The position numbers and the translations under genes are program-made. Below, piece by piece: positions 1-6,713 of a stretch of DNA of 42,713 nt. The stretch is taken from IMG/VR virus record IMGVR_UViG_3300046529_000624, positions 1 through 42,713 of that record; one strand, 5' to 3'. Position 1 is the stretch's first letter, and the number at the start of each line of letters is the position of its first letter. The notes below the pieces were generated by a model. That model was not told the origin of the DNA, made no database searches, and saw nothing but the letters and a program-made list of their open reading frames with translations. The stretch comes from a virus.

Positions 1-101
1 TATGGAATCACGAAAAACAATCCCATGAACAACCGGACAGGCGCGGACGCCCACCAACCGACCCACCAAGTGACGCTGTGTTTGTATTTTTGTTTTTTCA
101 T
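1..101 (-). CDS. Small membrane protein, cut by window end
   Basis: The reading frame starts at an ATG whose A overlaps the stop of the DUF1376 gene (ATGA overlap at 98-101) and runs off the left end without a stop. It begins MKKQKYKHSVTWWVGWW and continues into a hydrophobic stretch (LFMGLFFVI) that looks like a transmembrane segment. A basic N-terminus before one hydrophobic helix fits a small inner-membrane protein. The 4-base overlap used by nearly every gene here is the main support. If the contig were circular, the frame would continue into TAC TAG at 42713 and end after one more residue, giving about 34 residues. Function unknown. Confidence 0.45.
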   Translation of the reverse strand, partial: MKKQKYKHSVTWWVGWWASAPVRLFMGLFFVIP

Positions 102-496
102 AAATCTTTTTTTCTCCGCGGCGGCAATTTCGGTCCCCAACGTTTCGCGCTCGCCGCGACGCCGCCGGCGCGACGCGATTCGAAAATGTGATTTGCTTTC
201 GCCCATTCTTTGTCGGCGCGTTTTTGCCGCCACAATCCGTCTCGTTTTTTGAAAAATCCGCCGAACACGATCGCGCCGACGCGTTCCCATTTGTCGTCCG
301 GAACGCGGCATAATCCTTGCAGGAATTCTTGATCGTCGATCAATCCGGCGCAATGATTCACTTGCCAATAATGTCCGAGCGCGCGGACGTATGCCGACAA
401 AACGATTTCGCCATGTCCTTCGACCGCGGCGAAAAATTCGGCCCAGTAAAAACACATAAACGCAGATGGCGATGATTTATGATTGTCGTCGTTCAT
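98..496 (-). CDS. DUF1376 family protein
   Basis: About 132 residues from ATG 496. The sequence follows the DUF1376 (YdaU-like) pattern: an aromatic start (FYWAEFFAAV), a conserved helix with GHYWQVNH, acidic GLIDDQEFLQ, then W at DDKWERVG, and a basic end with KRADKEWAKA followed by SRRAGG. Members occur in phages and prophages near replication-initiation genes and are thought to act in DNA replication, but no biochemical activity is established. The start at 496 is preferred because it overlaps the stop of the upstream 21-codon frame by ATGA; an in-frame ATG eight codons upstream (520) lacks that coupling. Last complete gene of the early block in the window. Confidence 0.75.
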   Translation of the reverse strand: MNDDNHKSSPSAFMCFYWAEFFAAVEGHGEIVLSAYVRALGHYWQVNHCAGLIDDQEFLQGLCRVPDDKWERVGAIVFGGFFKKRDGLWRQKRADKEWAKANHIFESRRAGGVAASAKRWGPKLPPRRKKDL

Positions 497-558
497 GATT
501 TTACATCGCCGCCCAAACAATAATTTGCCATCGGCATTTCGTCGCCTTCAACGTTCAT
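493..558 (-). CDS. Candidate 21-residue peptide
   Basis: A short frame (MNVEGDEMPMANYCLGGDVKS) lies between a tiny membrane peptide gene and the DUF1376 gene. Its TGA overlaps the DUF1376 ATG as ATGA, the usual junction in this genome, and it starts 8 bases after the previous stop. It may be a real peptide or only a leader that couples translation into the DUF1376 gene. No ribosome binding site stands out and there is no recognisable family. Confidence 0.3.
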   Translation of the reverse strand: MNVEGDEMPMANYCLGGDVKS

Positions 559-566
559 GTCCGGTA

Positions 567-659
567 TCACGCCGGCGCGCCGCCGGACGGATCGCCGTCG
601 TGCCATTCGGACGCGGCGATGACGATCGCGATTATCAAAAGCAATAAAGCGATTTGCAT
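567..659 (-). CDS. 30-residue single-TM peptide
   Basis: Starts MQIALLLLIIAIVIAASE, a near-pure hydrophobic helix, and ends in a short Gly/Asp/Pro tail (30 residues). It begins 3 bases after the stop of the 145-residue membrane protein, and an AAGGA ribosome-binding sequence lies inside the end of that gene. This spacing and the clean single helix support a real microprotein, possibly acting with the membrane protein encoded just upstream. Function unknown; small holin- or antiholin-like roles are possible but not shown. Confidence 0.5.
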   Translation of the reverse strand: MQIALLLLIIAIVIAASEWHDGDPSGGAPA

Positions 660-662
660 AAT

Positions 663-1100
663 TCATTTTTCCTTTTCATACTCCGCGTTGATCCGTTTGA
701 CATCTTCCCACGTCAACGGTTTTTCTTTTTTGTCTGTTTCAAAAACGTAAGTGACTCCGACGATAAACAGGATCACAAACAGCGTGTTCGCTTCATTAGG
801 GAAGCCACCGCCGGTCGAGACGCCGATGGAATTTAAATCCGCCCACGCGCCGGTGAAGTATTGCCACCATGGCCATTGATGAACTTGCGCGCCGAACGGA
901 CCGTCGTTGGCGAACAGGACGTATTCGTGCCGGTCAAACATCGATCCGTAAACAAACATCAACACCGGAAACGCGGAGGCGAACGCCCACGTCGCCGCCA
1001 AGCCGCTCCTGAACTTCACCGCGCAATAAATCATGAGCGCCGACAGGGCGGTCAAGCTGATGTATAAACAGATTAGCGGATGAACAAATAGCCAAATCAT
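663..1100 (-). CDS. Multi-pass membrane protein, unknown function
   Basis: About 145 residues from ATG 1100. That start is chosen because AAGGAAA lies 7-10 bases upstream and the ATG overlaps the preceding TGA (ATGA). Hydrophobic segments are visible near residues 1-27 (MIWLFVHPLICLYISLTALS), about 35-55 and about 110-125 (LFVILFIVGVTYVF), with a Trp-rich segment (HQWPWWQYFTGAW) between them. The C-terminus is charged and cytoplasmic-looking (EDVKRINAEYEKEK). No family recognised. It sits in a run of small membrane and exported proteins at the end of the early block. Confidence 0.65.
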   Translation of the reverse strand: MIWLFVHPLICLYISLTALSALMIYCAVKFRSGLAATWAFASAFPVLMFVYGSMFDRHEYVLFANDGPFGAQVHQWPWWQYFTGAWADLNSIGVSTGGGFPNEANTLFVILFIVGVTYVFETDKKEKPLTWEDVKRINAEYEKEK

Positions 1101-1429
1101 GACTTGGTTTCCTTCATTGCGGAGTCGATGTATTGGCGTAATCGTCTCAAAAACAATTTCAACTTTTCCCATTGTGCGTCGTGTGATGACACCCAACCTA
1201 AGCGATTCAATTCTTTGGCAAACTCAAGATGGTGTTCTGCTAACCAATCCAACCGCTTCGCGTCTTGCTCTGCCTGTTCGAGACGGTGTTGGAGTAGTTG
1301 TGCGTTCGACGATTCTAGTTCGTCAAGTTTGGTGGCTTCGGTCAGCTTTTCCTCTGCCAGCCTTACTGCTTTTGTCCAAGCATTGCACACTCTTGCTAAA
1401 TCCGCAATCTGTTCGTTGGTTGGGTTCAT
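1097..1429 (-). CDS. Coiled-coil hypothetical protein
   Basis: About 110 residues. The body is rich in Glu, Leu, Lys and Gln with heptad-like spacing (roughly residues 20-75, including LLQHRLEQAEQDAKRLDWL), so a helical coiled coil is likely. The start at 1429 follows a short upstream frame ending in ATGA. A slightly longer start is conceivable, because the same frame stays open upstream and reads a plausible Cys/Asp-rich stretch (CDGCDDFNP), but it has no standard start codon there. The stop overlaps the ATG of the following membrane protein. Function unknown. Confidence 0.6.
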   Translation of the reverse strand: MNPTNEQIADLARVCNAWTKAVRLAEEKLTEATKLDELESSNAQLLQHRLEQAEQDAKRLDWLAEHHLEFAKELNRLGWVSSHDAQWEKLKLFLRRLRQYIDSAMKETKS

Positions 1430-1515
1430 AATCGGCAAATCAGTTTCAGGGTTGAAGTCATCGCATCCGTCGCAATGCGGTCCTCGATCTTCACTCCAGA
1501 GAAGTCCAGAGCCAC
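1426..1515 (-). CDS. Candidate 29-residue peptide with GTG start
   Basis: A GTG at 1515, inside the end of the glycosyltransferase gene, is preceded by a good purine-rich site (GGAGAGG). It opens a 29-codon frame ending at 1426, where TGA overlaps the ATG of the coiled-coil gene. The peptide has no family. It may be a true microprotein or only a coupling frame bridging the 60-base gap. The overlapping junction and ribosome site are the only support. Confidence 0.25.
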   Translation of the reverse strand: MALDFSGVKIEDRIATDAMTSTLKLICRL

Positions 1516-2378
1516 AGTCCCTCTCCGCACAGCGGACAACGGAAATGTAAATCGCCTAACGGCGCGTGATTGACCAACCGCATCCACGCCGCCCGGTCCT
1601 CGCGTTCGTTGGCGCAGCGGTGACAGATCTGCGGCAGCGGCGCCCGGTCCCATTGATGAACGATCGGAATCACCTGATCGACATTGTTGACGTAACGTCC
1701 GAATTTGTCATGCCGAATATTCGGTTCGCTGTCGATCGTCAAAAACGGCGAAGTCGGTTCGTTGTTACTGTGGACGGTTCCGCCGCATTCGAACGCGATC
1801 ACGTTCAACAACGCTTGATCCAATCCGGACCAACGATTCGTGAACGACCAATCGATTTCCTTCGACATGCGCGCCATGACGCCGGACAACTTCCAACACG
1901 GTCCGCCGAACGTCCCGGCGCAAATCGGTTTACGATTCCGTAATTTCCACAACCAACGCGGACCGAATGAACGTCCGACCCATTTAATCATCGCGCGCGA
2001 TCGCCACATCGAAATCGCTTCGCCGGCGTAGTGCATACTGCCGTTCAACAACGGAAACGGATCGTCTTGAAATATAACGTCGCGCGAATCGCAAACCAAC
2101 ACGTTCGCTTCGTTCGGTATTTTCTTGGGAAGGAAAATGTGACGGAAATATTCCATGAACCGCCGGTTGTTCCAATGGACGCCCTGCAATTGAAGTCCGG
2201 GCAGGTGCGCATAATTGATTCTGCTTTTGAACGTGCGCAAATAATCCAACACGTCATCGGATGTGCGTCCGCACGCAACCCACATCAAATCGTAATTTGC
2301 GCGCCGCGCCGCGGTCCGCATGAACGGTTTGATTTGTTCGACCGTTAAGTTGTGAATGGAAGTGACGATGATGTTCAT
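1491..2378 (-). CDS. Glycosyltransferase-like protein (GT-A fold) with C-terminal zinc site
   Basis: 295 residues. A nucleotide-diphospho-sugar transferase pattern is visible: an N-terminal beta-alpha unit (MNIIVTSIHNL), then VLVCDSRDVIFQDDPF at about residues 93-108, which holds the DxD-like acidic motif (D97-x-x-D100 and DD105-106) that binds metal and sugar nucleotide in GT-A enzymes. The C-terminus adds two Cys pairs (CHRC near 252, CPLC near 281), a probable zinc ribbon, which is unusual for this fold. It overlaps the methyltransferase gene by 4 bases, so the two are probably co-translated and may act on one substrate. That substrate (DNA base, protein or cell-surface glycan) cannot be told from sequence. 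Confidence 0.65.
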   Translation of the reverse strand: MNIIVTSIHNLTVEQIKPFMRTAARRANYDLMWVACGRTSDDVLDYLRTFKSRINYAHLPGLQLQGVHWNNRRFMEYFRHIFLPKKIPNEANVLVCDSRDVIFQDDPFPLLNGSMHYAGEAISMWRSRAMIKWVGRSFGPRWLWKLRNRKPICAGTFGGPCWKLSGVMARMSKEIDWSFTNRWSGLDQALLNVIAFECGGTVHSNNEPTSPFLTIDSEPNIRHDKFGRYVNNVDQVIPIVHQWDRAPLPQICHRCANEREDRAAWMRLVNHAPLGDLHFRCPLCGEGLWLWTSLE

Positions 2379-2980
2379 AAAGGTTTCTTCAATTCATACC
2401 GAATGATCGACGCCGGAAGGATCGGCATCAACGCGCGTTCGTAGAGTTCCGGGAACAGGTTGAACACCGGCCACGTCAACCAATTTATAAATCCCTTCAC
2501 CCAATTCGAATCCCAAAAGAAAAGGATTTCGCGATGCAAAATATCCCAACGCATTTGCAATCCGTAATTCGACAACCGTTCGCGCGCAGGATTGTTAATC
2601 CAATCGCCGAACGACGAATAGCAGAAGTGATTTATGTGCGTCAAATTGCGCTGCCACGTCCATCCGGTCGCGTATGGGACTTCAATGTATAAACGCGCGC
2701 CCGGTTTCATGATCCGGTAAATTTCTTCCAACGTCGCCAAAATGTCCTTGGCGTGTTCCAAATAATGCGTCGTGTAAACGTAGTCCACGGAGTTGTCCGC
2801 CCACGGCCACGGAAACGTTGAAAGGTCGAATAGATAATCAACGCCGGGTAGCGGAACAAAATCGACGTTGATGAATCCGACCAATGGTTTCGGGCCGCAA
2901 GCGAGGTTCAGACGGATGATGGGTTCGCGCCGGATTTGCTGATACGGCACATCGCCGAAAGATTTAATTTCTTCAATCAT
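2375..2980 (-). CDS. SAM-dependent class I methyltransferase
   Basis: About 201 residues from ATG 2980. Motif I is RLNLACGPKPLVGF (near residues 23-36) with the acidic strand-2 end NVDFVPLP. The post-motif region has DNSVDYVYTTHYLEH, and motif VI reads EEIYRIMKPGARLYIEVP, as in Methyltransf_11-type enzymes that often act on small molecules or glycans. No DNA-methylase catalytic motif (DPPY or PC) is visible, so a base-methylating enzyme is less likely. It overlaps the end of the exported-protein gene by 8 bases and the glycosyltransferase start by 4. The longer start at 3037 lies wholly inside the upstream gene and is less likely. Confidence 0.75.
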   Translation of the reverse strand: MIEEIKSFGDVPYQQIRREPIIRLNLACGPKPLVGFINVDFVPLPGVDYLFDLSTFPWPWADNSVDYVYTTHYLEHAKDILATLEEIYRIMKPGARLYIEVPYATGWTWQRNLTHINHFCYSSFGDWINNPARERLSNYGLQMRWDILHREILFFWDSNWVKGFINWLTWPVFNLFPELYERALMPILPASIIRYELKKPL

Positions 2981-3320
2981 ATTTGTGCGTTCGTTCTTCC
3001 ATGATGGTATTGGTCTTGGTATAAACTGGATCGACAATCATGCGGTTTGTAACGACGCCTTCAAACCAATTCAAGTGATTCGTTAACCATACAATGTGGT
3101 GTTCATCGTCCTCCGGCTTCGGCGTGTTCCGCCAGACGATCACGCCGTCCGACCGTAAGCCAAGTTCGACGTCTTTTATTCCCCATATCTTTATCTGGTT
3201 GAAGAAGTCGTCGTGGGATGAAGTCACGACGTTGCCGATCCACTCCGTAGTTGGCGGCGGAGACTGGACGGCGGCGATTGTAGCGATCGCGGCGACGATG
3301 ATGAAAATGATTCTTTTCAT
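2973..3320 (-). CDS. Exported hypothetical protein
   Basis: 115 residues with a clear Sec-type N-terminus: MKRIIFIIVAAIATIAAVQS, a basic start, about 14 hydrophobic residues and a possible cleavage site near residue 20. The mature part is mixed and Trp-rich (WIGNVV, IWGIKDVELG, HHIVWLTNHLNWFEG) with no recognised domain. It directly follows a lipoprotein gene and precedes the methyltransferase. A periplasmic or surface role during infection, such as superinfection exclusion, is possible but only inference. Confidence 0.6.
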   Translation of the reverse strand: MKRIIFIIVAAIATIAAVQSPPPTTEWIGNVVTSSHDDFFNQIKIWGIKDVELGLRSDGVIVWRNTPKPEDDEHHIVWLTNHLNWFEGVVTNRMIVDPVYTKTNTIMEERTHKYD

Positions 3321-3566
3321 TTATTCCCTTTCCATAATGTAACCGCCGAAGATGCGAACATCTCTTCCGCTTTGAGACGTGAAGTGAATCCACGACCCGG
3401 CATGTTCACAAACCTTTGCGTGTTCATATGTCGTCCCGTTCCCGTGACCGTCCAACGCGATGATGGTGTAGAGTTCTTCTTTCGGTTGTTCCGGAGCGTC
3501 GTTTCCGGAATAACATCCCGTTTGCGTCAAGCAAGCGGCCAACATTAACGCGATCAGCGTTTTCAT
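3321..3566 (-). CDS. Small lipoprotein
   Basis: 81 residues from ATG 3566, preceded by AAGGAAAAACA, which is a good ribosome site and also encodes the end of the upstream gene (ATGA overlap). The N-terminus MKTLIALMLAACLTQTGC offers two possible lipobox cysteines (LAAC at residue 12 and QTGC at residue 18), so a lipid-anchored protein is likely. The mature domain is about 60 residues, probably beta-rich (LYTIIALDGHGNGTTYEH, WIHFTSQSGRDVRIFGG). No family recognised. Phage-encoded lipoproteins often block superinfection or form the outer-membrane spanin; this one lacks the Pro-rich look of Rz1. Confidence 0.6.
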   Translation of the reverse strand: MKTLIALMLAACLTQTGCYSGNDAPEQPKEELYTIIALDGHGNGTTYEHAKVCEHAGSWIHFTSQSGRDVRIFGGYIMERE

Positions 3567-3952
3567 TGTTTTTCCTTTTTCAGTTGCTGCAACAATTCGT
3601 TGCATTTGTTTTGTTCGTCTTGGTAGCGGTTCAGGTATCCTGAGACGTGCAGGACGTGCCCGAAGATGAACATGCCGACGAACGTCGCCGGCACCAGGAT
3701 CGCCAGCACCAGCCGCGGCGACACGTCGCCGGCGCCCGCGAGGATCGGCGACGCGGTCACGCTCAACAGGCAGAAGGTGATGATGTTCATGAAACTAGAG
3801 CCGAGGTCGAACTTGAACTTCACCTTGGCCAGGAATCCGATTGGATCATTCATAATTAGTGAGATGGGATAGAACGGCAGGACGACCAGCGGCGCCAGCC
3901 ACGTCGTCCAAGAATGTTTTTCGCGCATACGTGATTTGGTTTGGTTGTTCAT
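3563..3952 (-). CDS. Membrane protein with C-terminal coiled coil
   Basis: 129 residues from ATG 3952, chosen for the ATGA overlap with the upstream Cys-rich gene; the longer frame upstream is a shadow of that gene. Hydrophobic segments lie near residues 16-34 (WLAPLVVLPFYPISLIM), about 53-69 and about 77-97 (LVLAILVPATFVGMFIFGHV). The C-terminal 30 residues are charged and heptad-like (YQDEQNKCNELLQQLKKEKQ), probably a cytoplasmic coiled coil. Function unknown. Confidence 0.6.
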   Translation of the reverse strand: MNNQTKSRMREKHSWTTWLAPLVVLPFYPISLIMNDPIGFLAKVKFKFDLGSSFMNIITFCLLSVTASPILAGAGDVSPRLVLAILVPATFVGMFIFGHVLHVSGYLNRYQDEQNKCNELLQQLKKEKQ

Positions 3953-4239
3953 GCTGCGCGTTTCAACATTTGTTCCAACGTCGCCAACGACGCGCCGCAA
4001 ATCGGCGTTGTGTTCGGGTCGTGACGTTCTGCCCACGACGACGGTCGTTCCGAAAACGGTTTGCGTTTCTTTTTGATTCCTTCGCTGTGTCGGCGGCCGC
4101 CGGCAATGCCGCCGCCGCGCGACGCTTTTTCCAATGCGACGCATCGCGGACAAGAAAACCCGGATCCTTCGCGATGCGATGTCGTCGTTCCGCACGGACA
4201 CAATCCCGTTGCGCCTTTTTTGTAAGTCGGATGAGTCAT
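3949..4239 (-). CDS. Small zinc-finger-like protein
   Basis: 96 residues. The first half holds two Cys pairs spaced like a zinc ribbon (CPCG at about 14-17 and CPRC at about 30-33), followed by a Gly/Arg/Lys-rich basic segment (GGRRHSEGIKKKRK) that could contact nucleic acid. The start overlaps the stop of the ABC-GNAT gene by 4 bases. One of several short Cys-pair proteins in this genome. Function unknown; a partner of the upstream ABC-GNAT enzyme is conceivable from the tight coupling. Confidence 0.6.
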   Translation of the reverse strand: MTHPTYKKGATGLCPCGTTTSHREGSGFSCPRCVALEKASRGGGIAGGRRHSEGIKKKRKPFSERPSSWAERHDPNTTPICGASLATLEQMLKRAA

Positions 4240-5399
4240 GATCGTTTCCTTTGCGGCGCGGTCGTGCGCGACCGGCCTACGTATTTATGTGAAAAACAAA
4301 CGCGCGTGAAATTGCATCCGTGACTAATCGATCCGCCTTTGATCGATTCGTTCATCGAATTCGCGGTCCGGTTGTTTCCGTTCGGCGTCCATAACGGACT
4401 GCGTTCGCGGTATTCGCCCATCCGCGGATGCGACGTCCGCGAATAGAATTTCCGGCCCATCGATAAACACCGTTCGCCGAGCCAATCGGATAACCGCACG
4501 CCGATGCCGAGCCCTTGATAATCAGGAAGGATCACGGTCCGGTGTTCGCGCCATGCGTTCCGCAAATGTCCGTGCGGAAACGGAACGCACGACGTAAAAC
4601 CGATAGGCGATTCATCCCAAAACGCGGTGAACGTTTCAGCGTTTTGCAAAATTTCTGAACTCAAATAGTGATGATGTTTGAACATGTTCCAGATTCTCCG
4701 ATCGCAAGATTCAATTGCGATCCGAATCGACGGACGCCGCCGAATCGACCCCCTTGGCAGCATCGCCGCCGTTAATGTGTCGAACACCCAGTCTGGTTGT
4801 AACCATTCGACAACGTCGTAATGACACGTCACGAATACAATTCCGGTCAATTTGTTGTTCCGTGCGTGCCGTTGTATCGCATGGCAGCACGTTTTAGCGA
4901 CCGTCCTGTCGACAACAGACGTGAATTCGTCAAATGATGCGTTCGACGCAATAGAACGCGCCATTGACGCGCGGAATTGTTCGCCGTTGCTCAATACATG
5001 AAACGGCCGGCACCATGCCGGAACGGAATTGAGTCCGACCGCGGCGAGGCGCGCCGACGCTTCCGCCGGCGGTCCGAGTTGCGACGCGATCGCCAACCGC
5101 GGATTCCATCGCGGCGGCGGTCGGCAACCGTAATTCTTTTTCAACAATTGACTTTTGCCGGTGCCGGACGGACCGACAATCAATCCAATCGCCCATGATC
5201 CGTCGCGCGGCGGCGCGTGAAACACAGGGAATTCGAACACGGATCGGCCGTTGAAATCGTAATCGAACGGCCGGCACACTTCTAAAAGCGTTTCGTCAAC
5301 GTCGACGTCCGACGCGATCGATTTTCCGGCGACGGCGGCGATTTCGCGTTTGACGACCGGCCGTTCCGATTGTTCGACGTCAAATAAATCTTCGTTCAT
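4236..5399 (-). CDS. ABC-type ATPase fused to GNAT acyltransferase domain (COG2401-like)
   Basis: 387 residues in two domains. The N-terminal ABC ATPase has Walker A GPSGTGKS (about 76-83), the signature LSNGEQ (136-141), an acidic Walker B-like DEFTSVVDR (157-165) and a switch His (H193 in FVTCHYD); no membrane segment is present, so this is not a transporter. The C-terminal domain (about 225-365) is GNAT-like: HHHYLS (242-247), then VILPDYQGLGIG (289-300), where QGLGIG fits the acyl-CoA phosphate-binding loop. This is the layout of COG2401. Phage Mu Mom, which modifies adenine to block restriction, is also GNAT-related and many Mom-like proteins share an HYL segment, so DNA modification is a reasonable but unproven guess. 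Overlaps both neighbours by 4 bases. Confidence 0.75.
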   Translation of the reverse strand: MNEDLFDVEQSERPVVKREIAAVAGKSIASDVDVDETLLEVCRPFDYDFNGRSVFEFPVFHAPPRDGSWAIGLIVGPSGTGKSQLLKKNYGCRPPPRWNPRLAIASQLGPPAEASARLAAVGLNSVPAWCRPFHVLSNGEQFRASMARSIASNASFDEFTSVVDRTVAKTCCHAIQRHARNNKLTGIVFVTCHYDVVEWLQPDWVFDTLTAAMLPRGSIRRRPSIRIAIESCDRRIWNMFKHHHYLSSEILQNAETFTAFWDESPIGFTSCVPFPHGHLRNAWREHRTVILPDYQGLGIGVRLSDWLGERCLSMGRKFYSRTSHPRMGEYRERSPLWTPNGNNRTANSMNESIKGGSISHGCNFTRVCFSHKYVGRSRTTAPQRKRS

Positions 5400-5554
5400 T
5401 GTTTTTTGTATTTTTCTTTCCAGGTTTTAATCAACCACAAACCGCAATCGTTCAAATCTTTCGCCGTGTCGATAACCTCTTGAGGCCAACACAAACAAAA
5501 CGACACGACAAAAACAATCACGAACGACGTCCATTTGATTATTTTTTCTTCCAT
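5396..5554 (-). CDS. 52-residue single-TM protein
   Basis: Starts MEEKIIKWTSFVIVFVVSFCLCW, a short charged start followed by one transmembrane helix, with a charged C-terminus (WLIKTWKEKYKKQ). The ATG at 5554 lies inside the last 16 bases of the primase-like gene, and the stop overlaps the ATG of the ABC-GNAT gene. The position between two enzyme genes and the coupling at both ends support it. Function unknown. Confidence 0.5.
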   Translation of the reverse strand: MEEKIIKWTSFVIVFVVSFCLCWPQEVIDTAKDLNDCGLWLIKTWKEKYKKQ

Positions 5555-6360
5555 AACAATTGATTTACCGCGGATTTGATTTCGTCGCGCATTCCGCCGG
5601 ATCGCAAAAAATCGCGAATGTCTTTTGTTGGCGGCGTCCAAATGCACGATTTGATTTTCAATTCGTCTTTCAATTTCATGGCGCCGACTAATCCAGGTGA
5701 TTCGCCGGTTTTTTCGTTCGGTTCATCTTTGTCTGAAACAATGACTACCGATTTCGCGCCGATCCGTTTCAACGTTTGTTCGACCGGATCGGCAGAACAA
5801 TTGCACGACGGCCGCCCGATTGCGTAAAATCCTAACGACAACAACGCGGCCGTTGACGTCGGACCTTCTGGAAGGAAAACCATTCCGTTGAGCGGTATTT
5901 GCGGAACGAACAATCCTTGTTTCGATCCGGTGACAGCCCATTTTCGACCGTCTAATCCGCGCAACCGAACGCCGACGATTTCGCCGAATCCGTCGCGCAT
6001 CGGAAACGCCCACGCAGCGTGACCCGGAGCCCAACACGCGCCGAGTGCGACCAACGATTCTGTTAAAACATTCAACGCGCCGGCTAACGCGCGGATTTGA
6101 AACAACGCAGTCGATTTGCGCCATTGATCGATCAACGACGCCGCGTCGATTTTCGCCGGCGTCGCGATCGGCCGCGCAACGACCGGTCGCCGCGGCGCGC
6201 CGGCGTAATCGTGAAACCACCCGCCGGATTCGCACGGCCGATCGGATTGAACGCGCATACAAAGAATCGCGTAATCGCCGAACCGGCACAACCAATCTGT
6301 TTTGCCGCATATCGGACACGGTTTGTCTTTTGACACTGCAGGCCAGAGTTTGTTCGTCAC
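5539..6360 (-). CDS. Toprim primase-like protein
   Basis: 273 residues from a GTG start at 6360 preceded by GAGGA, with TGA of the upstream gene overlapping as GTGA. The N-terminus has a primase-type zinc site (CPIC at 15-18, then C25 and C34). A Toprim domain follows: VFLPEGPTSTAAL (about 161-173) carries the catalytic Glu (E165), and VVIVSDKDEP (about 205-214) carries the D-x-D pair that binds metal. It probably makes RNA primers for phage replication, or is a degenerate primase lacking a full RNA polymerase core, since it is shorter than DnaG. No fused helicase is present; the helicase is encoded two genes upstream. Confidence 0.75.
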   Translation of the reverse strand: MTNKLWPAVSKDKPCPICGKTDWLCRFGDYAILCMRVQSDRPCESGGWFHDYAGAPRRPVVARPIATPAKIDAASLIDQWRKSTALFQIRALAGALNVLTESLVALGACWAPGHAAWAFPMRDGFGEIVGVRLRGLDGRKWAVTGSKQGLFVPQIPLNGMVFLPEGPTSTAALLSLGFYAIGRPSCNCSADPVEQTLKRIGAKSVVIVSDKDEPNEKTGESPGLVGAMKLKDELKIKSCIWTPPTKDIRDFLRSGGMRDEIKSAVNQLLWKKK

Positions 6361-6713
6361 AGTTTTTCCTCGCTTTCAATCAATTCCAAAATGCGATCCG
6401 GAATACGGTCCGCGCCGGCGTTGTGTTTTCCGGAACTGTTCGACGCCGATGTCGACCAGTAATGAATCATTCCGCAATGCGAACACCGCCACGTAGCAAG
6501 GATCGGAAGATGCCCATTCGAATTGTTCCATTTCGATGCGGATTTCAAATCGATGAATCCTGGAAGGTTCGCAACGTCGCAAATCGGCGGCCAAACGGTC
6601 GCCGGCCGCGGACGGCCAGGAGGTCGCGGCGACGACGCGAGCGCGAAATGCCGCGTCGGATTTAAAAATCCGTGCGCGAGCGAAACGATTTTTTGTCGGC
6701 GTTTTGGGATCAT
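6357..6713 (-). CDS. Hypothetical protein with one CxxC motif
   Basis: 118 residues, coupled by TAATG overlap to the helicase and by GTGA to the primase-like gene. The N-terminal half is basic and Pro/Arg-rich (SSPRPPGRPRPATVWPP). Residues about 75-86 read WRCSHCGMIHYW, a single Cys pair followed by His that may form half of a zinc site. No family recognised. Its position between helicase and primase suggests an accessory replication role, by context only. Confidence 0.5.
   Translation of the reverse strand: MIPKRRQKIVSLAHGFLNPTRHFALASSPRPPGRPRPATVWPPICDVANLPGFIDLKSASKWNNSNGHLPILATWRCSHCGMIHYWSTSASNSSGKHNAGADRIPDRILELIESEEKL

Noticed and set aside
4236-5399. ABC transporter ATPase
   Set aside because: No permease gene is nearby and the C-terminus is a GNAT domain, so transport is unlikely.
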